Positions 6,362 to 13,463 are shown, counted from the stretch's first letter. The stretch is DNA of 62,438 bases from a virus (IMGVR_UViG_3300027881_000013:1-62438); one strand, 5' to 3'. The notes: a model not told the origin generated them from the sequence alone. Program-made: numbers and translations.

Positions 6362-6496
6362 TGGGTGAGTCGATGCGTTCCGCTAAGCGATGCGGACAGG
6401 ATAATGACCTGGCTGGGCGTGGCCTAGGTAACACTAAACCCAGACGGTGGTAAGTTCTAGAGAATAATCCACCATCGACTCCTTAGGAGATTTTAG
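6362..6496 (+). ncRNA. Structured GC-rich leader after box B
   Basis: About 135 bases between box B and the ATG at 6497. It contains GATGCG and CGATGC repeats around TTCCGCTAAGC, CTGGCTGGGCGTGGCC, and AACCCAGACGGTGG, which can pair with upstream CTGGG and with CCACC near 6472. It looks like a folded 5' leader similar to those at 4404 and 9058; no known class was recognised. Confidence 0.35.
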
Positions 6497-7759
6497 ATGG
6501 CTGATGATGACTTGGAAGGATATGAGGTAGCTCCTTTGGCTCAAGATATCGAGAATGTTAAAAGAAGTGCGGAGAGTAAAGACATCTGCGAATGTGGCAA
6601 GCCTTGTGACGATCATAACGAAGAAGAGGCCGAATGTTGTGCCGCTGGATTATATCCAGTGAATGAGGAAGTTGGCCGTTGTTGCTGTGGTAGATTCACA
6701 AACGATCCGCTACCTGTCATTATTAATGATACTACACATGAATTACTTGGTCCTGAAGGTAATTTCTGTGGACCTATTATCAACCATACAGTACGACAAC
6801 TTCGCGCCCGCATTGTCGAGCTAGAGAAACCAGAAACTGAGGTAGAGATTGACTTGCGGTTTGCCGTGGCAAAACGTGATACTCGTATCGCTGAGCTTGA
6901 GGCGCGCGCCACAGAGCAACAGGCCCACCCGCTCCACCAAATCGCCACCCTCACCCGCGAGCGCGATAACGAACATAGTATGAGATTGAGTGCCGAAACT
7001 GGTAGAGTACGCGACGAAGCCCGTACTGAGGCTTCTAAAGAGAAGAGCCGCAATGCTTCCTATGAAAATGAGTTCAATATTGAGCTCGAAAACATCTTGG
7101 CAGATGGAACAACAGAGGAAGACTGTCTTGATGGTCATGGCTTAGATGAGATTGCCCGTTGTGTCGTCAACAAGCTCACCAAAGCCGAAGCTTGTGTCGC
7201 TGAAATAAAAACTGGTCCATGGCAATGTGGTAAGTGTGGTTGGGTTTTTCCAAAACATTTTTCAGCATGTCCACATTATAAAGAAGATTGTACCCCTGGT
7301 ATAGAAATGACAGCCGGTGGTAATCATTCTTTATCTTATGGAGGTTTTTCGCCTGTAGAGCCTACAATAGAAGAAATGCTTCGTACTCGTATTGCCGAGT
7401 TAGAAGCAGAGATTAACCGACGTGGTGGTGATCCAATTACACGTCTCCATAATATCTGTGAGGGGTTAGAGCAACCACTTGAATGTGGACATGATCTTTC
7501 TATGTGGTGTGATCATTGTGAAACCTGTGGTGATTGTCGTGATGAAGATAGGAGTGATGGAGGTAAGATTACAGCTCTTACTAATCGCATTACTGCATTA
7601 AAAGAATTTGAACCTCATCATAAATCAAAAGATAATAAAACATATGGTCCAGAACCATTCTCAGATGGTTGTGCTGATGATTGTGAAGGTTGTCTCTTTA
7701 TTCGACTAATTCACGTAATTAGCACGCTTCGGTCTTTGCTGGAGAAGTGTCGGTACTGA
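6497..7759 (+). CDS. 420-residue zinc-knuckle and coiled-coil protein
   Basis: AGGAG lies 7 bases ahead of ATG. Cysteine clusters occur near residues 31-58 (CECGKPCDD, ECC, RCCCG), 239-260 (CGKCGWVFPKHFSACPHYKEDC) and 325-345 (CGHDLSMWCDHCETCGDC). They are separated by coiled-coil repeats (ARIVELEKPETEVE, TRIAELEARATE, TRIAELEAEINR) and IATLTRERD, the last identical in DNA to a stretch at 5741-5768. The mosaic GC suggests repeated recombination. Function unknown; a scaffold or adaptor binding zinc is inference. Confidence 0.7.
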   Translation: MADDDLEGYEVAPLAQDIENVKRSAESKDICECGKPCDDHNEEEAECCAAGLYPVNEEVGRCCCGRFTNDPLPVIINDTTHELLGPEGNFCGPIINHTVRQLRARIVELEKPETEVEIDLRFAVAKRDTRIAELEARATEQQAHPLHQIATLTRERDNEHSMRLSAETGRVRDEARTEASKEKSRNASYENEFNIELENILADGTTEEDCLDGHGLDEIARCVVNKLTKAEACVAEIKTGPWQCGKCGWVFPKHFSACPHYKEDCTPGIEMTAGGNHSLSYGGFSPVEPTIEEMLRTRIAELEAEINRRGGDPITRLHNICEGLEQPLECGHDLSMWCDHCETCGDCRDEDRSDGGKITALTNRITALKEFEPHHKSKDNKTYGPEPFSDGCADDCEGCLFIRLIHVISTLRSLLEKCRY

Positions 7760-7786
7760 ATCCGATCCCACACCCCAAAGGAATAG

Positions 7787-8137
7787 ATGGTAAGAAAATT
7801 AAAAGATACTTATATTGGAGCAGCAATTAAAGCATTATATGGTAGGAATGCAGTTGGTTGTTGTCTCCATATAACCTTAGATGATGGAAACATAAGAGAT
7901 ACTGACGTCGATTTTTGTATAATGCAGGCTATTGATAATGATCATAAAGAGTGTGAGAATCTTGCTCGAGCTCTGAGAGCTCTCAATATGCACAAACGAG
8001 CTTATGTTCTGGGTATGTATTGGTGTCCTAGCTGCAAAGACTATACATTATATGATGTCTGTGGTATGGATAACTGTAGTACAAAGTCAGTAGAAATAAC
8101 TAACGACCGAAACGACCTCCTTCCCCATATATTCTGA
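7787..8137 (+). CDS. 116-residue protein with C-terminal zinc ribbon
   Basis: AAAGGA stands before ATG 7787. The N-terminal part is helical (AIKALYGRNAVGCCLHITL); the C-terminal third has CPSCKDYTLYDVCGMDNC, a likely zinc ribbon. No family was recognised. Confidence 0.65.
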   Translation: MVRKLKDTYIGAAIKALYGRNAVGCCLHITLDDGNIRDTDVDFCIMQAIDNDHKECENLARALRALNMHKRAYVLGMYWCPSCKDYTLYDVCGMDNCSTKSVEITNDRNDLLPHIF

Positions 8138-8144
8138 GGTAGAC

Positions 8145-8330
8145 ATGCGAATTATTAAATTAGGTAAACGACCTATCATCAAGTTCGAGAAAAGAGTGAC
8201 TGGTGGGCCTGAAAACTTGAACTACCACTGGCATCTTATTATCTTTGGATGGCATATCTGTCCACTACCCAAAGATGAAACCTATCCTCAAGGTCCTATT
8301 GCATTGTTTCAGGGCCTCTGTAGAAAATAA
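8145..8330 (+). CDS. 61-residue hypothetical protein
   Basis: TGAGG stands before ATG. It is basic at the start (MRIIKLGKRPIIKFEKR), then aromatic (LNYHWHLIIFGWHICPL). The stop overlaps the start of the next gene (TAATG). Function unknown. Confidence 0.6.
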   Translation: MRIIKLGKRPIIKFEKRVTGGPENLNYHWHLIIFGWHICPLPKDETYPQGPIALFQGLCRK

Positions 8331-8551
8331 TGCATAGACGAGACTTTTTAAAGGGTGCTTTGGCGGCTGTAGTGCTAGCATCACCTATAGCTACTGTAGC
8401 TAAATTGGTTGAACCGGTAAAGCGGGTATATGGTATACCTTGGGATGTTGTTGATTCAGCCCATGCTAAAGCAGTTGAAGACATACAGGCCAGGGAAGAT
8501 GCCGATGTCTTTCGTTTATTGAATGCCCATGGTGCTGGGTCCTGGGGATGA
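8330..8551 (+). CDS. Twin-arginine signal small protein
   Basis: 73 residues. The N-terminus MHRRDFLKGALAAVVLASPI has the twin-arginine pattern (RRDFLK) followed by a hydrophobic stretch and an A-x-A-like end, as in Tat signal peptides. The rest (YGIPWDVVDSAHAKAVEDIQ, ADVFRLLNAHGAG) is helical and resembles segments of phage capsid-type proteins, an impression that needs a search. The start overlaps the previous stop. If functional, it would be exported folded by the host Tat system; a plain membrane anchor is the alternative. Confidence 0.65.
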   Translation: MHRRDFLKGALAAVVLASPIATVAKLVEPVKRVYGIPWDVVDSAHAKAVEDIQAREDADVFRLLNAHGAGSWG

Positions 8552-8569
8552 ATTTAATCGGAGAGTAAA

Positions 8570-8824
8570 ATGTCACTAGATGTCGATGTTAAAATTGTTA
8601 GCAGTAGTACCATATGTGTTTCTATCAAAGAATTAATTCAATTACTTAAGGGAGAGGGTGTCCCTATACCAAATAATGTTGAGGCTAATGTTCTTAAAGT
8701 ATGTGACGATGAAAATGATAATCATGCAACACCATTATCTGAGAAAGACTTAATAGAGCTCAGTTGGAGATCTGAAGAGGCAAAAGTGCTTTCACCAGTT
8801 CTAGAAGGACCACCACCAGTATAA
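8570..8824 (+). CDS. 84-residue acidic hypothetical protein
   Basis: CGGAGAG lies 8 bases before ATG. It has a beta-like N-terminus (LDVDVKIVSSSTICVSIKEL) and an acidic C-terminus. No family was recognised. A hairpin follows three bases after the stop. Confidence 0.65.
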   Translation: MSLDVDVKIVSSSTICVSIKELIQLLKGEGVPIPNNVEANVLKVCDDENDNHATPLSEKDLIELSWRSEEAKVLSPVLEGPPPV

Positions 8825-8826
8825 TA

Positions 8827-8847
8827 AGCTTCCTGATCGGGGGAGCT
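8827..8847 (+). terminator. Stem-loop after the 2.3-kb operon
   Basis: AGCTTCC / GGGAGCT with a 7-base loop (one G-T pair), directly after the stop at 8824 and followed by CAGTTTATAAT. It is a likely terminator. Confidence 0.5.
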
Positions 8848-9047
8848 CAGTTTATAATATTATAGTAAAGCGTGATCAATTTACTTATAATAATTTCTGA
8901 CACATATTAAAATCATACCATAAATTTTTAAAAGTCAATTAAAATATATAGTTGAGCGATATTAAAGATCTTCTTCTGATATTGTTATACCTAATATTAT
9001 GTATTTAGAAATGCATACCTTATACCATTAATGCTATCAGGTCCTCC
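8848..9047. other. AT-rich gap without genes
   Basis: About 200 bases of very AT-rich DNA with several TATAAT-like stretches (near 8853, 8880) and no open frame with a ribosome site. Probably promoter DNA; nothing more specific is visible. Confidence 0.4.
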
Positions 9048-9223
9048 TATTATATTATTTCTATGGTGGTACCACTTCGTCTGCTTTGCCTTTCTGAAGA
9101 GATGAATCTCCTTCGGCTGGGACTGCTGGGAGTGGCGTATCGGTTTCCGAGCACTTTGGTACCACTATTCTCGATGACAGGTGTGTGTCCACCTAAGCGG
9201 TCCCAGCCACTAAGGAAATTGTA
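9048..9223 (+). ncRNA. Variant box (TATTATATTA) with structured GC-rich leader
   Basis: The TATTATATTA at 9048 is a variant of the decamer at 4394, 6352, 10242 and 10912. It is followed by about 165 GC-rich bases rich in pairing: GTGGTACCAC near 9066, a second GGTACCA near 9158, and CTGGGAC (9118) with GTCCCAG (9202), which can close the domain. The ATG of the next gene follows at 9224. Probably a folded 5' leader. Confidence 0.4.
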
Positions 9224-9406
9224 ATGTGTGATTGTGGTAGTAATGCTTGTCCTGATTGTAACGATGAGAAGGTACGTGCCAACTATCTTAAGATACGAGA
9301 GGGATTAATTAAATTAGCAAAGCCTACTTTGCTTGAGAGATTGCTTAGGATTCCTGATTGGCGTGCACGCCTTGCACAAAAAATACTTAACAGTATGGAA
9401 GAATAA
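9224..9406 (+). CDS. 60-residue protein with N-terminal Cys knuckle
   Basis: It begins MCDCGSNACPDCNDE, four cysteines in 12 residues, then a basic amphipathic helix (LLERLLRIPDWRARLAQKIL). TAAGGA lies 7 bases before ATG. Small metal-binding protein of unknown role, first gene after the structured leader and upstream of the acyl carrier protein. Confidence 0.6.
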   Translation: MCDCGSNACPDCNDEKVRANYLKIREGLIKLAKPTLLERLLRIPDWRARLAQKILNSMEE

Positions 9407-9424
9407 ATCGTGAGGGTATGAAGT

Positions 9425-9682
9425 ATGACTAAAACTAAAGAAGAGATAATAAAAGTAATTAAAGGTATTATTGCAAGGCATTTAGAAGTTAAAGAAGAAC
9501 AAATAAAAGATGAATCTACCATCAGTGATTTGGGTGGAGATTCTTTGGATGGTATTGAAATAATAATGAGCCTAGAAGATGAATTTGGTTTTGAAATACC
9601 AGATCATGAAGCTGAAAATTTTCATACCTTCATGAATTTAGCTAAATATTTGAACGATAGGTATTTAAATGAAGCACATTGA
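9425..9682 (+). CDS. acpP: Acyl carrier protein
   Basis: 85 residues, the usual ACP length. The DSL motif (LGGDSLDGIEIIMSLEDEFG) holds Ser40, the site that host holo-ACP synthase would modify with 4'-phosphopantetheine, and the following acidic helix II is the normal partner-binding face. The C-terminal helix (FHTFMNLAKYLNDRY) also fits. ACP carries acyl chains in fatty-acid and related syntheses; a phage copy could redirect host lipid or acyl transfer, or modify a phage product, which is inference. No acyltransferase is visible nearby; neighbours are small zinc-knuckle and lipoprotein-like genes. Confidence 0.9.
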   Translation: MTKTKEEIIKVIKGIIARHLEVKEEQIKDESTISDLGGDSLDGIEIIMSLEDEFGFEIPDHEAENFHTFMNLAKYLNDRYLNEAH

Positions 9683-9683
9683 G

Positions 9684-9800
9684 ATGAAGTTAATACATAG
9701 AATATTCAGAATATTAGGTATACCACGGGATTATACCTGTTCACGATGTGCTAGACATAATTGCTATCTATGGCAATCCACTTGTAAGGGGTGTTTATGA
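9684..9800 (+). CDS. 38-residue zinc-knuckle peptide
   Basis: It starts just after the ACP stop (TGAGATG). It has a basic amphipathic start (MKLIHRIFRILGIPRDY), then CSRCARHNCYLWQSTCKGC with five cysteines, suited to one zinc ion. The stop overlaps the next start (ATGA at 9797). Confidence 0.6.
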   Translation: MKLIHRIFRILGIPRDYTCSRCARHNCYLWQSTCKGCL

Positions 9801-10039
9801 AGAAAATAATCATTTTATTGATATTATGTAGTGGTTGTGATGATTTTATTGATGCTACTATGCCTGATCAGTGTCTACGAAGGAAAATTTTCCTTGAATG
9901 TATGAATGCTGTGCCAAAAGGTCCTGAAACTGTGGTAGACAACGATTGGGCTGATGTAGTAGATGAATGTCAATCTGCATCTTATTATCAGTCTCTACGT
10001 AGACGCTCTACTATAGAGCCAAAATGCAGAACTAGATAA
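9797..10039 (+). CDS. Lipoprotein-like small protein
   Basis: 80 residues from ATG 9797 (AAGGGG upstream); a GTG at 9791 is possible but worse placed. MKKIIILLILCSGC is a short basic-hydrophobic signal ending in Ser-Gly-Cys, close to a lipobox though position -3 is Cys rather than Leu. The mature part is Cys-bearing and charged. It could be an outer-membrane lipoprotein, for example the outer spanin partner of the membrane proteins that follow, but the evidence is thin. Confidence 0.55.
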   Translation: MKKIIILLILCSGCDDFIDATMPDQCLRRKIFLECMNAVPKGPETVVDNDWADVVDECQSASYYQSLRRRSTIEPKCRTR

Positions 10040-10075
10040 CTATTTCTGATCTTAGTACTCAGATGAATATTTAAT

Positions 10076-10225
10076 ATGGTGGATGGTGCAATTGAAATAG
10101 CTGAAAAGATTATGAATCTACTTAAAGTAGGTGGCCCCTATGCCATTATGGTTATTGAGGGTTATGTTATATATAAGCTCTATCAAAGAAATGAAGAGCT
10201 TCACAAGAAGCTTGAAAAGAAGTAA
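10076..10225 (+). CDS. 49-residue one-pass membrane protein
   Basis: It starts at ATG 10076 with only a weak ribosome site. A hydrophobic segment (GGPYAIMVIEGYVIYKLY) is followed by a charged tail (RNEELHKKLEKK), the pattern of small holin or holin-like membrane peptides. Its stop lies in the AGTAAA of box D. Confidence 0.5.
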   Translation: MVDGAIEIAEKIMNLLKVGGPYAIMVIEGYVIYKLYQRNEELHKKLEKK

Positions 10226-10251
10226 ATTCTCTAGCTCAGTATATTATATCC
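10221..10251 (+). promoter_or_regulatory. AGTAAA-N15-TATTATATCC box D
   Basis: AGTAAA 10221-10226 and TATTATATCC 10242-10251, the same spacing as at 6331 and 10891. Only six bases separate the decamer from ATG 10258, so a transcript begun here would have almost no leader. Confidence 0.55.
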
Positions 10252-10257
10252 ACTAAT

Positions 10258-10581
10258 ATGGGCGAATGGTTCATAGAAGGACATGGATGGGTAATGATCC
10301 TATCTGTCCTTAATTTCGTTCTATTAGCTGTGGTTGTATTACTTACAAAAGACATAAATCGGCGAGCAATAAAAGCTGAACATGTAGCACGTGGTTTGCA
10401 GTCACGCACGATAAGTACGCATAAACATCTTGATCAAGTAACAGGTGAATTGCAGAGATTGACAGGTAAGCAGCAACAGATTGAGATGGAAGATGCTGAT
10501 GACTATGATGATGTCGATCGTGATGCCGATACACAGCCAAAACCGATTAAAAGAAAAAAGAAGAAACGTGGAACTAGCTGA
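10258..10581 (+). CDS. Membrane-anchored coiled-coil protein, spanin-like
   Basis: 107 residues. A transmembrane helix (about residues 11-30, WVMILSVLNFVLLAVVVLL) is followed by a helical region (EHVARGLQSRTISTHKHLDQ) and an acidic then very basic tail (PKPIKRKKKKRG). This architecture is like an inner-membrane spanin, and a lipoprotein-like gene lies upstream, but the order is unusual and no endolysin is near. No Shine-Dalgarno sequence is visible; a near-leaderless message from box D would explain that. Confidence 0.55.
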   Translation: MGEWFIEGHGWVMILSVLNFVLLAVVVLLTKDINRRAIKAEHVARGLQSRTISTHKHLDQVTGELQRLTGKQQQIEMEDADDYDDVDRDADTQPKPIKRKKKKRGTS

Positions 10582-10699
10582 TATAGTTAAAGCATGTGAT
10601 CTTGATTGGACGTGGCCACCTTGGTTTGTTCACTATATGACTGGTGAACCGATGACTGCAATATGGACGTACTACACTCGAGGTTATGAAGGCGATTAA
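10568..10699 (+). CDS. 43-residue Trp-rich hypothetical protein
   Basis: The probable GTG start at 10568 overlaps the preceding gene by 14 bases. The sequence ELADIVKACDLDWTWPPWFV has an unusual Trp/Pro cluster. The frame is open further upstream, but those starts would lie antiparallel to the acidic repeats of the neighbour. Function unknown. Confidence 0.5.
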   Translation: MELADIVKACDLDWTWPPWFVHYMTGEPMTAIWTYYTRGYEGD

Positions 10700-10892
10700 A
10701 GCCATTGCAGAAGGTGAAACTAACATAGTAATAGTGGCAGGTAGTCATGAAATTGCAAGGTGGATACGTAATGAATTATATAAATATCTTAGAAAATTAA
10801 AATTATTAGACGACAATATCAATATTCGTATTGATAGCAATAATTCAATGGCTAGAAGAGGTTGGTACCATCTAAAAGATCATACACTCTAG
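10686..10892 (+). CDS. 68-residue hypothetical protein
   Basis: It overlaps the previous gene by 14 bases. Alpha/beta-like: MKAIKAIAEGETNIVIVAGS, then a basic helix (RWIRNELYKYLRKLK). No family was recognised. Confidence 0.6.
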   Translation: MKAIKAIAEGETNIVIVAGSHEIARWIRNELYKYLRKLKLLDDNINIRIDSNNSMARRGWYHLKDHTL

Positions 10893-10921
10893 TAAACCTT
10901 ACAATCTGTTCTATTATATCC
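10891..10921 (+). promoter_or_regulatory. AGTAAA-N15-TATTATATCC box C
   Basis: AGTAAA 10891-10896 and TATTATATCC 10912-10921, identical in spacing to the copies at 6331 and 10221. It is followed by CCCCTCTATAGGGG and the ATG at 10940. Confidence 0.55.
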
Positions 10922-10939
10922 CCTCTATAGGGGACAAAC

Positions 10940-11659
10940 ATGAGTTTAGGCAGAGCTAGGGATTTTCTTAGAGGTGCTGACACTGCAGAGTCAACACATG
11001 GCAAAGTAGTCCAGTTAGTACATGCAATTCGTGCAATTGAAGAATACTTAATTGAATTACATGGTGAGCCAGTTGAAGATGAATGTGATCAACAAGTTAA
11101 ATATAATTGTCCTGAGATTTATCCGAGTGATATAAATTCGTGGTGTCAAAGTTGTAAGGACCATGGGCCCGTTGCGGGGACGGGTGCTGATTCTGGGGCG
11201 ACCGGTCTAACAGAACAGCTAGGCGAGCCGATGAACGTCGCATCGGAAAGAATTTCGTCCCCCGCGCTTAATCTAGCAGAACCAACCAGCCAAACAAACG
11301 TCTCTAATAACTGTTGTCAAAGATGTAGTGACTGGATAAAAGATTGCAAGTGTACTACACTTGATTTACATAATGCTCTTTATGATTCTCATAAGGGTAG
11401 ACAAGAAATGATTGATGCTCTTGCTAATGTGCTTGGATGGACGGGGACGCCTGCACAGCAAACTACTAAACGTTATGAATTAGAAATTACTGCAGTTAAA
11501 GATAGTCATACTGAATTAGAGATGCATGTAGAACAAATATTGAAACCAAATTTTAAAACGTTATTAAAGTATTTCAAAGAAGCGATTGATGATATTCGTC
11601 ATGCAAAGAGGCACGTCCCAACTAAATGGGAAAGATTTGTAAAAGATAATGAAAAATAA
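10940..11659 (+). CDS. 239-residue zinc-binding protein with a GC-rich insert
   Basis: AGGGGA stands before ATG. An N-terminal helical part (residues 1-50) is followed by CQSCKDHG near 69-75, then a Gly/Ala/Ser/Thr linker (about 74-120) encoded by clearly GC-richer DNA (11160-11290). Next are a second knuckle (CCQRCSDWIKDCKC, about 125-138) and a long helical C-terminus. The linker DNA looks like a recent insertion that kept the frame. Function unknown. Confidence 0.65.
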   Translation: MSLGRARDFLRGADTAESTHGKVVQLVHAIRAIEEYLIELHGEPVEDECDQQVKYNCPEIYPSDINSWCQSCKDHGPVAGTGADSGATGLTEQLGEPMNVASERISSPALNLAEPTSQTNVSNNCCQRCSDWIKDCKCTTLDLHNALYDSHKGRQEMIDALANVLGWTGTPAQQTTKRYELEITAVKDSHTELEMHVEQILKPNFKTLLKYFKEAIDDIRHAKRHVPTKWERFVKDNEK

Positions 11660-12119
11660 TTGCAAAGGTAAACGTACTGGTGGGGGTCCATGTTTTAATA
11701 ACGCTAATACTAATGGATATTGTTGGGTACATGATGACCAAAAACCAGTTAAAATATGTGAATATTGTGAAGAGCCAGCTGTATTAGTTACTGGTAAAGT
11801 AATTTACCCACATAGGCCAGATTTAGCTAAAAAGAAGATTTGGTATTGTGCACCTTGCAAAGCTTATGTTGGGTGTCATAGGGATGGAATTACTCCATTA
11901 GGTCGTTTAGCTGACGAGGAGTTAAGAAAAGCTAAGATGGCAGCACATGCAGCTTTTGATCCCAAATGGAAAACTGGTAGGCTAACTCGATCGCAGGCAT
12001 ATATCTGGTTGGCAGAAAAATTAAATATACCAGAAGAACATTGTCATATTGGTATGTTTGATAAGACTATGTGTCAAAGAGTTGTAAAACTCTGCAAAAA
12101 GAGAAGACATAGTAGATGA
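11649..12119 (+). CDS. DUF3268-family zinc-finger protein
   Basis: 156 residues. The region from about residue 36 matches what I know of the DUF3268 phage zinc-finger family: CEYCEEPAVLVTG, IWYCAPCKAYVGCH, PLGRLADEELRKAK, AHAAFDPKWK, AYIWLAEKLNIPEEHCHIGM and CQRVV. The N-terminal 30 residues hold a separate Cys/His cluster (CKGKRTGGGPC, YCWVH). The family is common in phages and prophages and its function is not established. It overlaps its neighbours on both sides. Confidence 0.75.
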   Translation: MKNNCKGKRTGGGPCFNNANTNGYCWVHDDQKPVKICEYCEEPAVLVTGKVIYPHRPDLAKKKIWYCAPCKAYVGCHRDGITPLGRLADEELRKAKMAAHAAFDPKWKTGRLTRSQAYIWLAEKLNIPEEHCHIGMFDKTMCQRVVKLCKKRRHSR

Positions 12120-12679
12120 TTCACATCACAATTGATAAAAGAGAAGATGATACAATATCAACAACTAAAGTTGAACATGATGGGGAGCATCTTAAGGGTA
12201 TTAAGGGTATGACCCTTGATACTGATGGTGGATATGCAGAAGTTTATGTTCCTGTTGGTGAAGAAACTGCTCGTACTCTTGTAAAACATGGATTTATTGT
12301 TAATCGTATTGATGTTAGTGAAAGGCCAAATATTGTGATTAAAACAGAATTTTTTGATGTTGTACTCGATGATGAAAATCAAACTTTCAATATAAGATTT
12401 AAATTTTTACTTACTAATCCAGAAACTATGCAACCTAGTGAGAATATCACCAACTTTGTATTTTATGATGCAATTAAAAAATTAAATGATACAATGGTAC
12501 ATAGCAATAGGAGAAGTTTTACTGGCGGTTTATTAGAAAAAAGGATAGAACAAGAACTCTATGGCTATATACTAGACCTTATTCATAGAGGTGTTATATT
12601 CAAAACAGGGACTGGTTTTATGCTAGATAGGGAATGGTTGTTTACAGAACTAATGCTTAGAGGTCAACGTGAGTTTTGA
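12116..12679 (+). CDS. 187-residue hypothetical protein
   Basis: Beta-rich N-terminal part (GYAEVYVPVGEETARTLVKH, IVIKTEFFDVVLDDENQTF) and a helical C-terminal part. The C-terminal half (KKLNDTMVHSNRRSFTGGLL onward) resembles in layout the product at 13119 (NRLNDPNTMRSMVTAGNALW), so the two may be distant paralogues. Function unknown. Confidence 0.65.
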   Translation: MIHITIDKREDDTISTTKVEHDGEHLKGIKGMTLDTDGGYAEVYVPVGEETARTLVKHGFIVNRIDVSERPNIVIKTEFFDVVLDDENQTFNIRFKFLLTNPETMQPSENITNFVFYDAIKKLNDTMVHSNRRSFTGGLLEKRIEQELYGYILDLIHRGVIFKTGTGFMLDREWLFTELMLRGQREF

Positions 12680-12920
12680 AACTGTAAAATCAATAGTCAA
12701 GGCGTACCTTGAAAAAGAAGGTTACGATGGTCTTGTACATGGAAATAGATATTGCGCATGTCTAGTAGATGACCTGTTTCCTTGTGAAGATGAAACAGAT
12801 CAATGTGAGGCTGGACATAAAGCGCCATGTGATCCAGAAGATTGCCAAATAGATGGTGAATGTGACTGGCATATTAATGCTGGAAAGAGAGAAGTAAATG
12901 TCAAGCCCAAGGATGATTGA
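12669..12920 (+). CDS. 83-residue Cys-rich phage protein
   Basis: GTG start overlapping the previous gene. Pattern: helix (VKSIVKAYLEKEGYDGLVHG), then CACLVDDLFPCEDETDQCEA, CDPEDCQIDGECDWH. Short proteins of this type (YLKENGYDGL, then a CxC and LDDL-PC cluster) are familiar from many phages, and their function is unknown. A zinc site is likely. Confidence 0.65.
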   Translation: MSFETVKSIVKAYLEKEGYDGLVHGNRYCACLVDDLFPCEDETDQCEAGHKAPCDPEDCQIDGECDWHINAGKREVNVKPKDD

Positions 12921-13122
12921 GGGAGATTCACCAGGTACAAAATTCTGGGCGATCGCTGTTAAAAGAAAAGATGGGGTGCTTCCTCAAGAAGTTAAAATGT
13001 TAAATGATGAATTATATTTTGTACAAGAATCTGCTATAATCAATCTTGGTCTTATTGATGAGAAAATTCGCGATTCCTATGCTATATATGAGGGGACTGT
13101 ATTCTTAGAAAAGCTGGTATGA
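12898..13122 (+). CDS. 74-residue hypothetical protein
   Basis: AAAGAGAG stands before ATG; overlaps on both sides. Contains a beta-like segment (TKFWAIAVKRKDGVLPQEVK). No family was recognised. Confidence 0.6.
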   Translation: MSSPRMIEGDSPGTKFWAIAVKRKDGVLPQEVKMLNDELYFVQESAIINLGLIDEKIRDSYAIYEGTVFLEKLV

Positions 13123-13463
13123 AATTTACTCTTGGTCCAATTGAAAGATTGATTGTATATCCTGATACAATATCTAATACCGTACAAATAAAATTAGATC
13201 CTCGAGCTCATTTTATGCATCCAAATGGTGGTTATAGTGATGATATTAAGGAGATATTTTTAAATTATGTTAATAATAGATTAAATGATCCAAACACTAT
13301 GAGGAGCATGGTGACCGCTGGGAATGCTTTGTGGGATGAAGTTACATATATAGTAAAAGGTGTTGTTGCAGAAACCGGATTATTGACTATTGGAACTGAC
13401 TATTATAGTCTTAGTAAAGAATTTTTGTTAGTTTACATGATGAAAGGCGAAATTGAAAAATGA
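13119..13463 (+). CDS. 114-residue hypothetical protein
   Basis: ATGA overlap with the previous gene. Beta-rich start (LIVYPDTISNTVQIKLDP), helical end (EFLLVYMMKGEIEK). Possibly related to the product at 12116 by its LNDP/T-M segment and final LL-Y/E-M-G pattern. Function unknown. Confidence 0.6.
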   Translation: MKFTLGPIERLIVYPDTISNTVQIKLDPRAHFMHPNGGYSDDIKEIFLNYVNNRLNDPNTMRSMVTAGNALWDEVTYIVKGVVAETGLLTIGTDYYSLSKEFLLVYMMKGEIEK

